NCBI GenBank assembly: GCA_964405325.1
Contig: CAYONM010000119.1
Location: 1 to 11,729, forward strand
Length of the DNA: 11,729 nt
Direction: 5' to 3'
Source of the DNA: CAYONM01 sp964405325
GTDB lineage: Bacteria; Planctomycetota; UBA11346
Shown here in pieces: positions 1 through 6,613 of the stretch (positions are counted from its first letter, which is position 1; each line of letters begins with the position of its first letter). Made by a program: the position numbers and the translations under genes. The notes below the pieces were generated by a model that was not told where the DNA came from, did not search any database, and saw only the letters and a list, made by a program, of their open reading frames with translations.

Positions 1-81
1 GGCGGCAAAAGATCAAGCGAAATGTAATGTTTATTTTTTGACGGGCCCTTAGTGCAATGCCATTGTCCGGCCGGGGGATTG

Positions 82-1140
82 TCATCTCCGATTCTTGTCT
101 GCCAGCTGGCCGCAGGCGGCATCGATATCGGCGCCGCGTTGACCGCGCAAGGTGTAATGGCCGCCTGCTCGGCCGAGTTCTGCAGCGAAGCGCTGGACTT
201 CTGCTTCAGCCGGCGCGCGATGCTGGCTGTGTTCCACAGTATTGAAGGGGATCAGATTGATGTGGGCGCCGTAGCGCCGTGCCAGCCGGGCCAGGTCGCG
301 CGCCTGGGCCGATGCCATATTGGCATCGGCCAACAGGACATATTCGAAGGTCATGCGGCGGTTGACGGTTTTCGCATAAGCGTCCATGGCGTCCAGCAAT
401 TCGGCGATGGGCCAACGCCGGTTCAAGGGGACCAGGCGATTGCGGGTCTCGTCATCCGGTGCGTGCAGGCTCAGGGCCAGGGTGACCTGTGGTTCGTCTT
501 GGCCGAAGCAGCGGATTTTCGGTGCCACGCCCGAGGTACTGACGGTGATCCGACGCCGACCCAGGTTCAGCCCGCGTTCGTCTCCCAGTACCCGGATCGC
601 CTGGAGCACCGCTTGGTAATTGAACAGTGGTTCCCCGGATCCCATGAACACGACGTTGCTTACCGGCCGCCAGCGATGGAAATGCAGTACCTGAGCAACG
701 ATTTCGCCGGCAGTCAGATCACGCGTAACGCCGTGCAAGCCCGAGGCGCAAAACGTGCAGCCGACGGCACAACCCACCTGGGACGACACACAGACCGTCT
801 GCCGGTCGTTGGTGGGAATGCCGACGCATTCGGCCAGTGAGCCGTCGTGCAATTGGAGCAGGCTCTTGCAGGTGCCGTCGCAGCTGCGTTGTTGGCGGAT
901 CTCCTGTCCATCCAGCCAACGGAATTGCTGATCCCATTCCTGTTGCAGCCCCGCCGGCAGGCCTTTGACGGCGGCAAAGCGCGTGGCTCCCCGGTGCATG
1001 ATCGCTTCGAAGACCTGTTGCCCGCGATAAGCCGGCAAGCCGTGCGCCTGGGCCCAGCGCCGCCAAGCCTGGTGATCCAATCCATATGCGTCCATGCTGA
1101 GATGCTGACGGCTGCCCGAGTCGGGGCTAGCGTTGAGCAT
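82..1140 (-). CDS. rlmN: Dual-specificity 23S rRNA / tRNA adenine-C2 methyltransferase RlmN (radical SAM)
   Basis: Cytoplasmic radical-SAM enzyme that, in the characterised family, methylates C2 of A2503 in 23S rRNA and of A37 in some tRNAs. The 352-residue product is of usual length. The [4Fe-4S] cysteines form CxxxCxxC at C124, C128 and C131, preceded by the family block TVCVSSQVGC with C117. The S-adenosylmethionine-binding strand reads GSGEP (167-171), where most relatives have GMGEP. STSGV (201-205) and SLHAP (224-228) follow. The C-terminal DIDAACGQL block supplies C343, the position of the methyl-carrying cysteine that separates RlmN from ordinary radical-SAM proteins. The start is uncertain: neither ATG 1138-1140 nor the in-frame ATG at 1093-1095 (residue 16) has a good ribosome binding site, and homology begins only after residue 16. 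The gene is divergent from the hybrid kinase. Family assignment is very secure. Confidence 0.96.
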   Translation of the reverse strand: MLNASPDSGSRQHLSMDAYGLDHQAWRRWAQAHGLPAYRGQQVFEAIMHRGATRFAAVKGLPAGLQQEWDQQFRWLDGQEIRQQRSCDGTCKSLLQLHDGSLAECVGIPTNDRQTVCVSSQVGCAVGCTFCASGLHGVTRDLTAGEIVAQVLHFHRWRPVSNVVFMGSGEPLFNYQAVLQAIRVLGDERGLNLGRRRITVSTSGVAPKIRCFGQDEPQVTLALSLHAPDDETRNRLVPLNRRWPIAELLDAMDAYAKTVNRRMTFEYVLLADANMASAQARDLARLARRYGAHINLIPFNTVEHSQHRAPAEAEVQRFAAELGRAGGHYTLRGQRGADIDAACGQLADKNRR

Positions 1141-1149
1141 TTGGAAGCC

Positions 1150-1178
1150 ATACTACTCAGTCGAGTAGAAACCACCAA
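1150..1178 (-). promoter_or_regulatory. Inverted repeat and possible rlmN promoter in the divergent gap
   Basis: The 49-base gap between the rlmN and kinase starts contains CTACTC (1153-1158), four spacer bases, then the reverse complement GAGTAG (1163-1168). On the minus strand a weak sigma70-like pair overlaps it: TTGGTG (complement of 1173-1178), 17 bases, TAGTAT (complement of 1150-1155). If this promoter is used, transcription would begin almost at the first rlmN ATG, which would favour the ATG at 1095 or a nearly leaderless message. The repeat could be an operator acting on both genes. The inverted repeat is seen directly; the promoter match is poor and its function is inferred. Confidence 0.3.
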
Positions 1179-1189
1179 GGGATAGAGAC

Positions 1190-2656
1190 ATGGATGTCGA
1201 ACTGCCCGAATCGCTGAAAGATACCTTGCCGATTCAGCAAATTTTCGATTTCATTTTCAATGCAATGGGCGAAGCGGCGGTCATCTGCGACGCCGATGGT
1301 CGTGTGTTGCACGGCAACCGTCGATTCTGGCGACTGACCGGTTTGGATGAGGAAGAGGTGCGGCATCGTCAGCTGGCGGAACTCCCCTTGTTCGATCCCG
1401 ACGAGATGCAGCCGGACCGTCGTCTTCGCGAGGCCATGCAGGGGGATCTTCGCACACGGCAGCGTTTCGACGCCACCTTCATCGACCGACAGGAGCGCCG
1501 GTATCCGGTGCACTGCCTGCTGGCTGGCCTGCACGATGAGCATGATGCGCTGGTCTTGACGGTCCTGTTGGCGTGCGACTGTTCTGATCAGCGTCACTTG
1601 AGCCAACAGCTGCATCATTTGCAGAAACTGGACAATATCGGCAAGATCACCGGTGGGGTGGTCCACGATGTGAACAATATGCTCTCCTGCATTATTGGCG
1701 CCGCCGAACTGTTGGAAGAGCAGGTCGGCGTGGAGGGGCAGAATTACCTGCATATGATCATGACGGCAGCCGAGCGCGCTGGGGTCCTAGCGCGGACGCT
1801 GCTGGGTGCCACCCGTCGGCCAGAAACCGTGAGCGAACAGGTCGATCTGCATGAATTGATCCGTGAGACGGTGCTGCTGCTACGGCATGCCGTTCCTGAA
1901 CGGATCGACGTTGAGACCCGTTTGGACGCCGAGCACCATGTCTTACGCGGCAATACCGCCCGTCTGGCCAATGCGTTGCTGAATCTGGGGCTCAACGCCC
2001 GAGATGCCATTCCCGAGCAGGGACGGATCGTCTTTCAGAGCAGCAGCGATGCCTTTGCTCTGCAGGTTGATGTGCGCGATGATGGTACGGGGATCGACGA
2101 GGCCGTGCGTCGTCGGATTTTCGAGCCATTTTTCACCACCAAGCCGGTCGGCAAAGGGACCGGGCTCGGTCTGGCGGCCGTTGCGGAAACCATGCACATG
2201 CACGATGGCGAGATAGAGGTGCACAGCGAGGTGGGCAGCGGCACGAGTATTTCGCTTCGTTTGCCCTTCGAGGAGCCGTTGGACGAGTCCGGCGGGCGCT
2301 CCATTCTGGTCGTGGATGACGACCCCATCGTCCGGGTCACCATGCGGCTGCTGCTGACCGACCTGGGCTATCGGGTGATTCTGGCCGCCGATGGTGAGGA
2401 AGCGGTGCGGACCTACCGTGAGCGGAGTGCGCAAATCGACCTGGTACTGTTGGATCTGGTCATGCCGCAGATGGACGGCATGGCCTGCTTCCGAGCCATC
2501 CGACAGCTCGATCCAGCGGCGCGGATCATCGTTGCCACTGGCTACGAGCGCGTTCAGGAGGTGGCTCAGATGCGCGCCAGCGGTTTGCAGGGCTATATCC
2601 GTAAGCCCCTGGATCGTGAGCAGGTCAGAAAGGCCTTGGCGGTCGCTCTGGTGTAG
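1190..2656 (+). CDS. Soluble PAS-domain hybrid histidine kinase with C-terminal receiver
   Basis: A 488-residue signalling protein without a transmembrane segment, so it should sense a cytoplasmic cue. A PAS-like sensor occupies about 18-130. A dimerisation/phosphoacceptor helix follows with H159 in GGVVHDVNNML, the form seen in NtrB-like and hybrid kinases. The ATPase domain has the N box with N265 and N269, DDGTG (297-301), FEPFFTTK (311-318) and GKGTGLGL (321-328). The receiver (about 371-487) has the acidic pocket D376-D378, phosphoacceptor D422, T450 and K472, so both phosphotransfer modules look intact. There is no HPt or DNA-binding output domain, so phosphate presumably passes to a partner encoded elsewhere or the receiver controls the kinase. 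ATG 1190 is preceded by AAGGGA (1177-1182) at seven bases. Specific signal and target are unknown. Confidence 0.93.
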   Translation: MDVELPESLKDTLPIQQIFDFIFNAMGEAAVICDADGRVLHGNRRFWRLTGLDEEEVRHRQLAELPLFDPDEMQPDRRLREAMQGDLRTRQRFDATFIDRQERRYPVHCLLAGLHDEHDALVLTVLLACDCSDQRHLSQQLHHLQKLDNIGKITGGVVHDVNNMLSCIIGAAELLEEQVGVEGQNYLHMIMTAAERAGVLARTLLGATRRPETVSEQVDLHELIRETVLLLRHAVPERIDVETRLDAEHHVLRGNTARLANALLNLGLNARDAIPEQGRIVFQSSSDAFALQVDVRDDGTGIDEAVRRRIFEPFFTTKPVGKGTGLGLAAVAETMHMHDGEIEVHSEVGSGTSISLRLPFEEPLDESGGRSILVVDDDPIVRVTMRLLLTDLGYRVILAADGEEAVRTYRERSAQIDLVLLDLVMPQMDGMACFRAIRQLDPAARIIVATGYERVQEVAQMRASGLQGYIRKPLDREQVRKALAVALV

Positions 2657-2658
2657 CC

Positions 2659-2699
2659 CTGCCATCGGGCAGAGTCGCGCAAGGCTCCTTCCTGGGAGC
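2659..2699 (+). terminator. Tandem small hairpins after the hybrid kinase
   Basis: Two short perfect stems follow the stop codon: CTGCC (2659-2663) pairs with GGCAG (2668-2672) around a four-base loop, and GCTCC (2684-2688) pairs with GGAGC (2695-2699) around six bases. No T-run follows either, so a standard intrinsic terminator is not shown. The rest of the gap up to 2905 holds no supportable gene and no clear promoter. Confidence 0.25.
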
Positions 2700-2905
2700 G
2701 CTGGCACTCCTTGCCTCAACTCCGCCTGGGGCATGAGCCATCGGGGGAAGCCTGGTTTACAGATGGAAGCGTCGCTTACCATTCGCGCGCCATGGCTATT
2801 GGTAATTTAGTGGCAGTTCCAGAACTGCAGGCCGACGGGCCGGCGCATCTCATCAGTCAGAAGCAGGGATTTCTGCGTATCCGTTTTTTGCGGACGGGTG
2901 CGGTG

Positions 2906-5900
2906 ATGACCCAGGAATCCAAGCGGGTGGTGCGTTACCTGCTGTTTCCGGGGACTCGCATCGCTTGGGAGGAAGACGGCCGTCAGACCGGTGAGATCCT
3001 GGCACGGACGCCCAAACAGGATGGTGGCCGGAGTATCTATCCGGTGCGGCATGACGATGGCCAGGACTGGGAGGTCGACGAAGGTCGCATCCGCGAGGTC
3101 CAGGCGCCGACCGATCCCTGCGAGCAGCTGGCCCAGGTGGCTTTTCACGATGTGCGCCCCCGTTTTGGTCGCAGCGGCAGTCCCATGCCGCCCGATCCCT
3201 GGGGGCCGCTGGCCTTCTGTGCCCGCGAAGCCTTGTTGCGCTATCGCGATCGCACCTGGGCGATGAGCAATGGCATTCTGGGCCTGGCCGGTGCCCGTAT
3301 CCAAGCGCTGCCGCATCAGTTGCTGGTGGCGCGCCAGGTCTTGGCCGATCGGCAGATCCGTTTTCTCTTGGCCGACGAGGTCGGCTTGGGCAAAACCATC
3401 GAAGCTGGCCTGATCATGCAGAGCCTGCTGGCCATGCAGCCGCGTCTGCGGGTGCTGGTGGTGGCGCCTGGTGCGTTGGTCAGCCAGTGGTTTCTGGAGT
3501 GTTTCATCAAGTTCGGCGGTCGCCGTTTCACGATGTTGGACTCGGAGCGGATCAAGCAGGCTCGCGACAATCCCTGGCAGGATCAATTCGTGCTGATTTC
3601 CAGTCACGCCCTGGAGACTCTCAGCGGCAAGGAGCGGATCCGCTTCGCTTCCAGTTCCTGGGACCTGCTGATCGTCGACGAGTGTCATCGCATGCAGCCG
3701 GGAGGCCGGCTGTATCGTCAGGTATCCACGTTGTCCAAGCGGGTGCCGCATGTGCTGCTGTTGTCGGCAACACCGGGACGCCAGCATCCGGACGCCTACC
3801 TCGCACTGCTTGCGCTGCTGCAGCCGGATGTCTATCAGGAACAGGATCTCGATGGCTTCCGGGTCAAGATGACGGCTCACGATCAGGTTCTGGCCTTGTG
3901 CGAGCGCAGCCTCGACGCCGATATCGCATCCTGGCCGGCGATCGCTGCCGATTGGCAGCAGTTGCTGGGTGCCGATGGTGTCTTGGCCGGCTTGTTGGAG
4001 CAGATCGCTGCCGCTGATGCGGCGGCATTTTTGCAGCAACGGGAAGCGCTGTTGGCGTATATACGGGAGCATTATCAGCTGGATCATCGCGTGATCAGCA
4101 ATCGCCGGCAGGTGCTGGCGCGCTTGTCGGAGACGACCGGTATCAGCGGTCTGGCGCTGGGCGCTCGTTCGGTGGAGTGGGTCCGGTACCAACCGGACGA
4201 GGCCGAAATCGCCGTCCGCCAGGCCCTGGTGGCCTATCGTCGGGCCGTGCTGTCGCAGCATCCGGCGGAGATCCCACCGCGGGTCGCGCATTGGTTGTTG
4301 CAGGTGGAATTGGCTTGTTGGACGCATCCGCGTATCCTCGACCGGCTCTTGGCCATGCGTGCAGCGGTTCTGGAAGAGCCGGAAGAATACGAAGAGTATC
4401 GCCGACTCGCGGAAAAGGGTGAGGGGCTCACCCAGGTGCTGCGCACCGATTTTTCTGAAGCCGAATCCAGCACCCATATTGCCGTTTCCGCCGCCAGTCA
4501 TCCGGGTGGCCTGGAGGAGGAAGACGCCTTGGACGAGCTGCGGGCAGCGGTCAGCAGCTGGTCGCCGAGTCGCTGTGCGCGGCTGAAAGCGGTGGTCGAA
4601 CGCATCCGCACCTTCTGGCGAGATCATCCGGGCGAAAAACTGCTGATCTTCGTTGGTCATGGCTCGGTTGTGACACTGATCGCCGAGGCTTTGAGTGAGG
4701 CCTTGGGCCAGGACCGCATCGAGACCTTTGGTGCCCATCAGGATGCCTTGGAGCGGGAGGAAGCCGCGCGTCGTTTCCGGGAATTGGATCGGGTCAGCAT
4801 CCTGGTGTCCGATCCCTTGGGTGGTGAAGGCCGGAATTTCCAGTTCGTCTCGGTGGTGGTGCACTACGACCTGCCTTGGTCCATCGCCGCGGTGGAACAA
4901 CGCATTGGCCGCGTCGACCGGCTGGGGCGCGATGGCGAGGTGCCCAGTTGGGTCTGCTGTTCCGACCAGGGCGACGCTCTGGACGCCGTCTGGGCCCAGG
5001 TCTTGCATCAGGCCATCGGTGTCTTTGAAAACAGCTCCTCCGGGCTGGAATTCATCTCCGGCACCATCGAAGAGCAGGCCCTCCAGACGGCTCTGGTCAG
5101 CGGTGCCAGCGGCTTGCAGGCGGAGCTGGAGCAGTACTGCGCTTTGGTCGAGGCCGAACGCCAGGCCCGCGATGAGCGCGAAGACCATCTGCTGAGCAAG
5201 CAGGAGGACGACTTTGTCGCCATGGCCGAACTGGCCAGCCGCAGCACGGCCTTGGATGCACCGGTGCGCGCCGTCTGCAACTGGTTGCGGGGTCTCGGTG
5301 GTCAGGTGCGTCGCGATGACGATGGCGCGCGGCCTTTCAAGCTGCGCACCCGTCACGCCGACGATTTCGAAGAAGGGGTGTTTGCTCGCGAGCTGGCCCT
5401 GCAGCACGAGCGCTATGCCTATTTTGCGCAGGGGCACGATATCATCGACCGGCTGTTGGCCGACGCCGGTGCTGCTGATTGGTGTCGTGCTGGTGCCTGG
5501 CGGCGCAAGCCGACCGCTGAGGTGAAGCGCTGGGAAGGGGTGCGGGTCAGCTACGATTGGCAGTTGGATTTCCAGCCCCTGATCGCCGCCGAGCTACCGC
5601 TGGAAACCCTGCGTCGCTTGTTCCGGGTGGTGGCGCCCCATCGCGAGCGGGCCTGCTTCCGTTTTGACGAGGAGCAGGGCACGGTGGTGGAAGAGGATCT
5701 GGTGATCTTGGAGCTGTTGCGGCCAGATTTCGGCGAATGCAGCGAGGATGCCACGCTCAGCCCGCGCACCAGCCGCGAATTCTGGATGCGACCGGTGCTC
5801 CAGGGCAAGGCCGAGCAGGTCTTCACTTGGCAGCAGCGCATCCGTGCTGCTGGCGCCGTGGTGGTTGAACATGGCCAGCGCCGTTGGCAGGCCGTGGCCA

Positions 5901-6121
5901 GCGACTACGAAGCGGCGCTGGAACAGGCCTTCTCCCGTGATTTGGCGGTTCTCCAGGGGCAGGTGGCCACCACCGAGCAGCGTCTCGGTGTCGACCATCC
6001 GGACAGCCGACGGCTGCTTCAGGAGCTGGAGGCCGACCAAGCCGTGTGCGACGCTCTGCGTGCCAGCCTGGCCGGGGCGACGCTGCAGGTGTCGGGCATG
6101 GCCTATATGATCGTGGCGTGA
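2906..6121 (+). CDS. rapA: RapA-like SNF2-family ATPase (RNA polymerase-associated, putative)
   Basis: A 1071-residue Swi2/Snf2-type ATPase. RapA binds RNA polymerase and recycles it after transcription, translocating on nucleic acid with ATP; that role is inferred by similarity. An N-terminal Tudor-like stretch (about 12-70) precedes the ATPase: LLADEVGLGKTIEAG with Walker A GLGKT (160-164), Walker B DECH (258-261; E. coli RapA has DEAH), SATP (287-290), GGEGRNFQ (639-646) and the arginine-finger motif QRIGRVDR (665-672). About 250 acidic, helical residues separate the two lobes. The C-terminal half ends in a helical region and a hydrophobic strand, as RapA does. E. coli RapA has 968 residues. 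The frame is open back to TTG 2711, but that stretch uses codons rare here (TTA, ACA, GGA) and does not resemble RapA, so ATG 2906 is preferred; its ribosome site is weak. A different SNF2 subfamily is possible. Confidence 0.8.
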   Translation: MTQESKRVVRYLLFPGTRIAWEEDGRQTGEILARTPKQDGGRSIYPVRHDDGQDWEVDEGRIREVQAPTDPCEQLAQVAFHDVRPRFGRSGSPMPPDPWGPLAFCAREALLRYRDRTWAMSNGILGLAGARIQALPHQLLVARQVLADRQIRFLLADEVGLGKTIEAGLIMQSLLAMQPRLRVLVVAPGALVSQWFLECFIKFGGRRFTMLDSERIKQARDNPWQDQFVLISSHALETLSGKERIRFASSSWDLLIVDECHRMQPGGRLYRQVSTLSKRVPHVLLLSATPGRQHPDAYLALLALLQPDVYQEQDLDGFRVKMTAHDQVLALCERSLDADIASWPAIAADWQQLLGADGVLAGLLEQIAAADAAAFLQQREALLAYIREHYQLDHRVISNRRQVLARLSETTGISGLALGARSVEWVRYQPDEAEIAVRQALVAYRRAVLSQHPAEIPPRVAHWLLQVELACWTHPRILDRLLAMRAAVLEEPEEYEEYRRLAEKGEGLTQVLRTDFSEAESSTHIAVSAASHPGGLEEEDALDELRAAVSSWSPSRCARLKAVVERIRTFWRDHPGEKLLIFVGHGSVVTLIAEALSEALGQDRIETFGAHQDALEREEAARRFRELDRVSILVSDPLGGEGRNFQFVSVVVHYDLPWSIAAVEQRIGRVDRLGRDGEVPSWVCCSDQGDALDAVWAQVLHQAIGVFENSSSGLEFISGTIEEQALQTALVSGASGLQAELEQYCALVEAERQARDEREDHLLSKQEDDFVAMAELASRSTALDAPVRAVCNWLRGLGGQVRRDDDGARPFKLRTRHADDFEEGVFARELALQHERYAYFAQGHDIIDRLLADAGAADWCRAGAWRRKPTAEVKRWEGVRVSYDWQLDFQPLIAAELPLETLRRLFRVVAPHRERACFRFDEEQGTVVEEDLVILELLRPDFGECSEDATLSPRTSREFWMRPVLQGKAEQVFTWQQRIRAAGAVVVEHGQRRWQAVASDYEAALEQAFSRDLAVLQGQVATTEQRLGVDHPDSRRLLQELEADQAVCDALRASLAGATLQVSGMAYMIVA

Positions 6122-6128
6122 CGGCCCA

Positions 6129-6159
6129 GGCAGGGCGGTGCCACGCATCCCGCCCTGCC
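6129..6159. terminator. Perfect 10-bp inverted repeat between convergent genes
   Basis: GGCAGGGCGG (6129-6138) is exactly complementary to CCGCCCTGCC (6150-6159), with an 11-base loop in which TGC (6139-6141) and GCA (6145-6147) can extend the helix. It begins seven bases after the RapA-like stop and lies 13 bases beyond the stop of the leftward small gene, so it could stop transcripts from both sides. No T-run follows on either strand, so it may need a protein factor or serve mainly as a 3'-end stabiliser. The hairpin is seen directly; terminator function is inferred from position. Confidence 0.55.
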
Positions 6160-6172
6160 CCTGCCCTTGGTC

Positions 6173-6457
6173 TTACGACCGTTCGGAGCGGCTGGTTCCG
6201 CGGTTGGTGATGTTGGAGCGACAGGTGCTGCTGGCTTGCTTGCGTCCAGTGCTGGGATGTTGGGTGTGGCTGCTGTGGCCGGCTGGTTCCCGGTGTGGCC
6301 GAGGTCGCAGGCTGGCCAGGACCTGCAGCCAGGTGCCATACATGCCGGTATCGAACACCTCGATATCCATGCCACTCATATGCTGGTCATCGAGGGCCAT
6401 CAGGCTCAGGATCTCGTTGTCATCCAGCTGGTTCTCGGAGGAATCGGGTTGGCTCAT
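6173..6457 (-). CDS. Hypothetical 94-residue protein, acidic head and basic Ser/Thr/Arg tail
   Basis: I recognise no family. ATG 6455-6457 has a strong ribosome binding site on the minus strand, AAAGGAG, six bases upstream, and the frame ends in TAA at 6173-6175. Codon choice matches the neighbouring genes (CTG, GCC, AGC, ATC, CAG dominate), which argues against a chance frame. Residues 1-38 are acidic, with several Asp-Asp/Asp-Glu pairs and five methionines. Residues 33-50 could form a short amphipathic core (FDTGMYGTWLQVLASL). From 51 to the end the chain is rich in Arg, His, Ser and Thr, of low complexity and probably disordered. There is no signal peptide or membrane segment and only one cysteine. 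It converges on the RapA-like gene and is divergent from yidC. The frame is open well upstream into yidC, but only this start has a ribosome site. Confidence 0.65.
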   Translation of the reverse strand: MSQPDSSENQLDDNEILSLMALDDQHMSGMDIEVFDTGMYGTWLQVLASLRPRPHREPAGHSSHTQHPSTGRKQASSTCRSNITNRGTSRSERS

Positions 6458-6468
6458 CACGGACTCCT

Positions 6469-6497
6469 TTGGCAGGTCCAATGATCTGCTGTATGAT
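6469..6497 (+). promoter_or_regulatory. Sigma70-type promoter of the yidC operon
   Basis: TTGGCA (6469-6474) and TATGAT (6492-6497) are separated by exactly 17 bases; each hexamer differs from consensus at one position. Transcription would start near 6504, giving a yidC leader of about 110 bases. The -35 hexamer overlaps the minus-strand ribosome binding site of the small gene (6464-6470), so the two transcription units interlock. The minus strand reads TATCAT over the same -10 region but has no good -35 partner. The match is strong; use in the cell is inferred. Confidence 0.7.
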
Positions 6498-6552
6498 ACA
6501 CCAGAAATCCGGCTGCCGCAGGTGAGAAATCGTCGGCTCCCACAGACCACCG

Positions 6553-6592
6553 TTGTCAGATCGACAAGTGCTCCATGATGCGCGCCCCGCGC
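6553..6592 (+). other. Two potential hairpins in the yidC mRNA leader
   Basis: TTGTC (6553-6557) pairs with GACAA (6563-6567) around a five-base loop. GCGCG (6580-6584) pairs with CGCGC (6588-6592) around CCC. The second stem ends eight bases before the yidC ribosome binding site AAGGGAG (6601-6607). Both stems are short and could occur by chance in GC-rich DNA. They match no riboswitch class I know. Confidence 0.25.
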
Positions 6593-6613
6593 GAGCGGTG
6601 AAGGGAGACGTCT

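Noticed and set aside
1..81. AT-rich left edge with a T-run (34-39) and small palindromes
   Set aside because: No stem precedes the T-run on the plus strand, promoter matches are poor on both strands, and the minus-strand ATG here meets a stop after four codons. Nothing supportable.
52..840. Plus-strand 262-codon open frame
   Set aside because: It is antisense to rlmN, whose cysteine motifs are unmistakable; the open frame reflects high GC and codon bias.
2711..2905. N-terminal extension of the RapA-like protein from TTG 2711 or ATG 2792
   Set aside because: The stretch uses codons rare in this window, has no ribosome site at either start and shows no similarity to RapA N-termini.
2807..5437. 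Minus-strand 876-codon open frame opposite the RapA-like gene
   Set aside because: The plus strand carries all SNF2 motifs. The minus product is rich in Gln, His and Arg with no recognisable domain, as expected of an antisense shadow.
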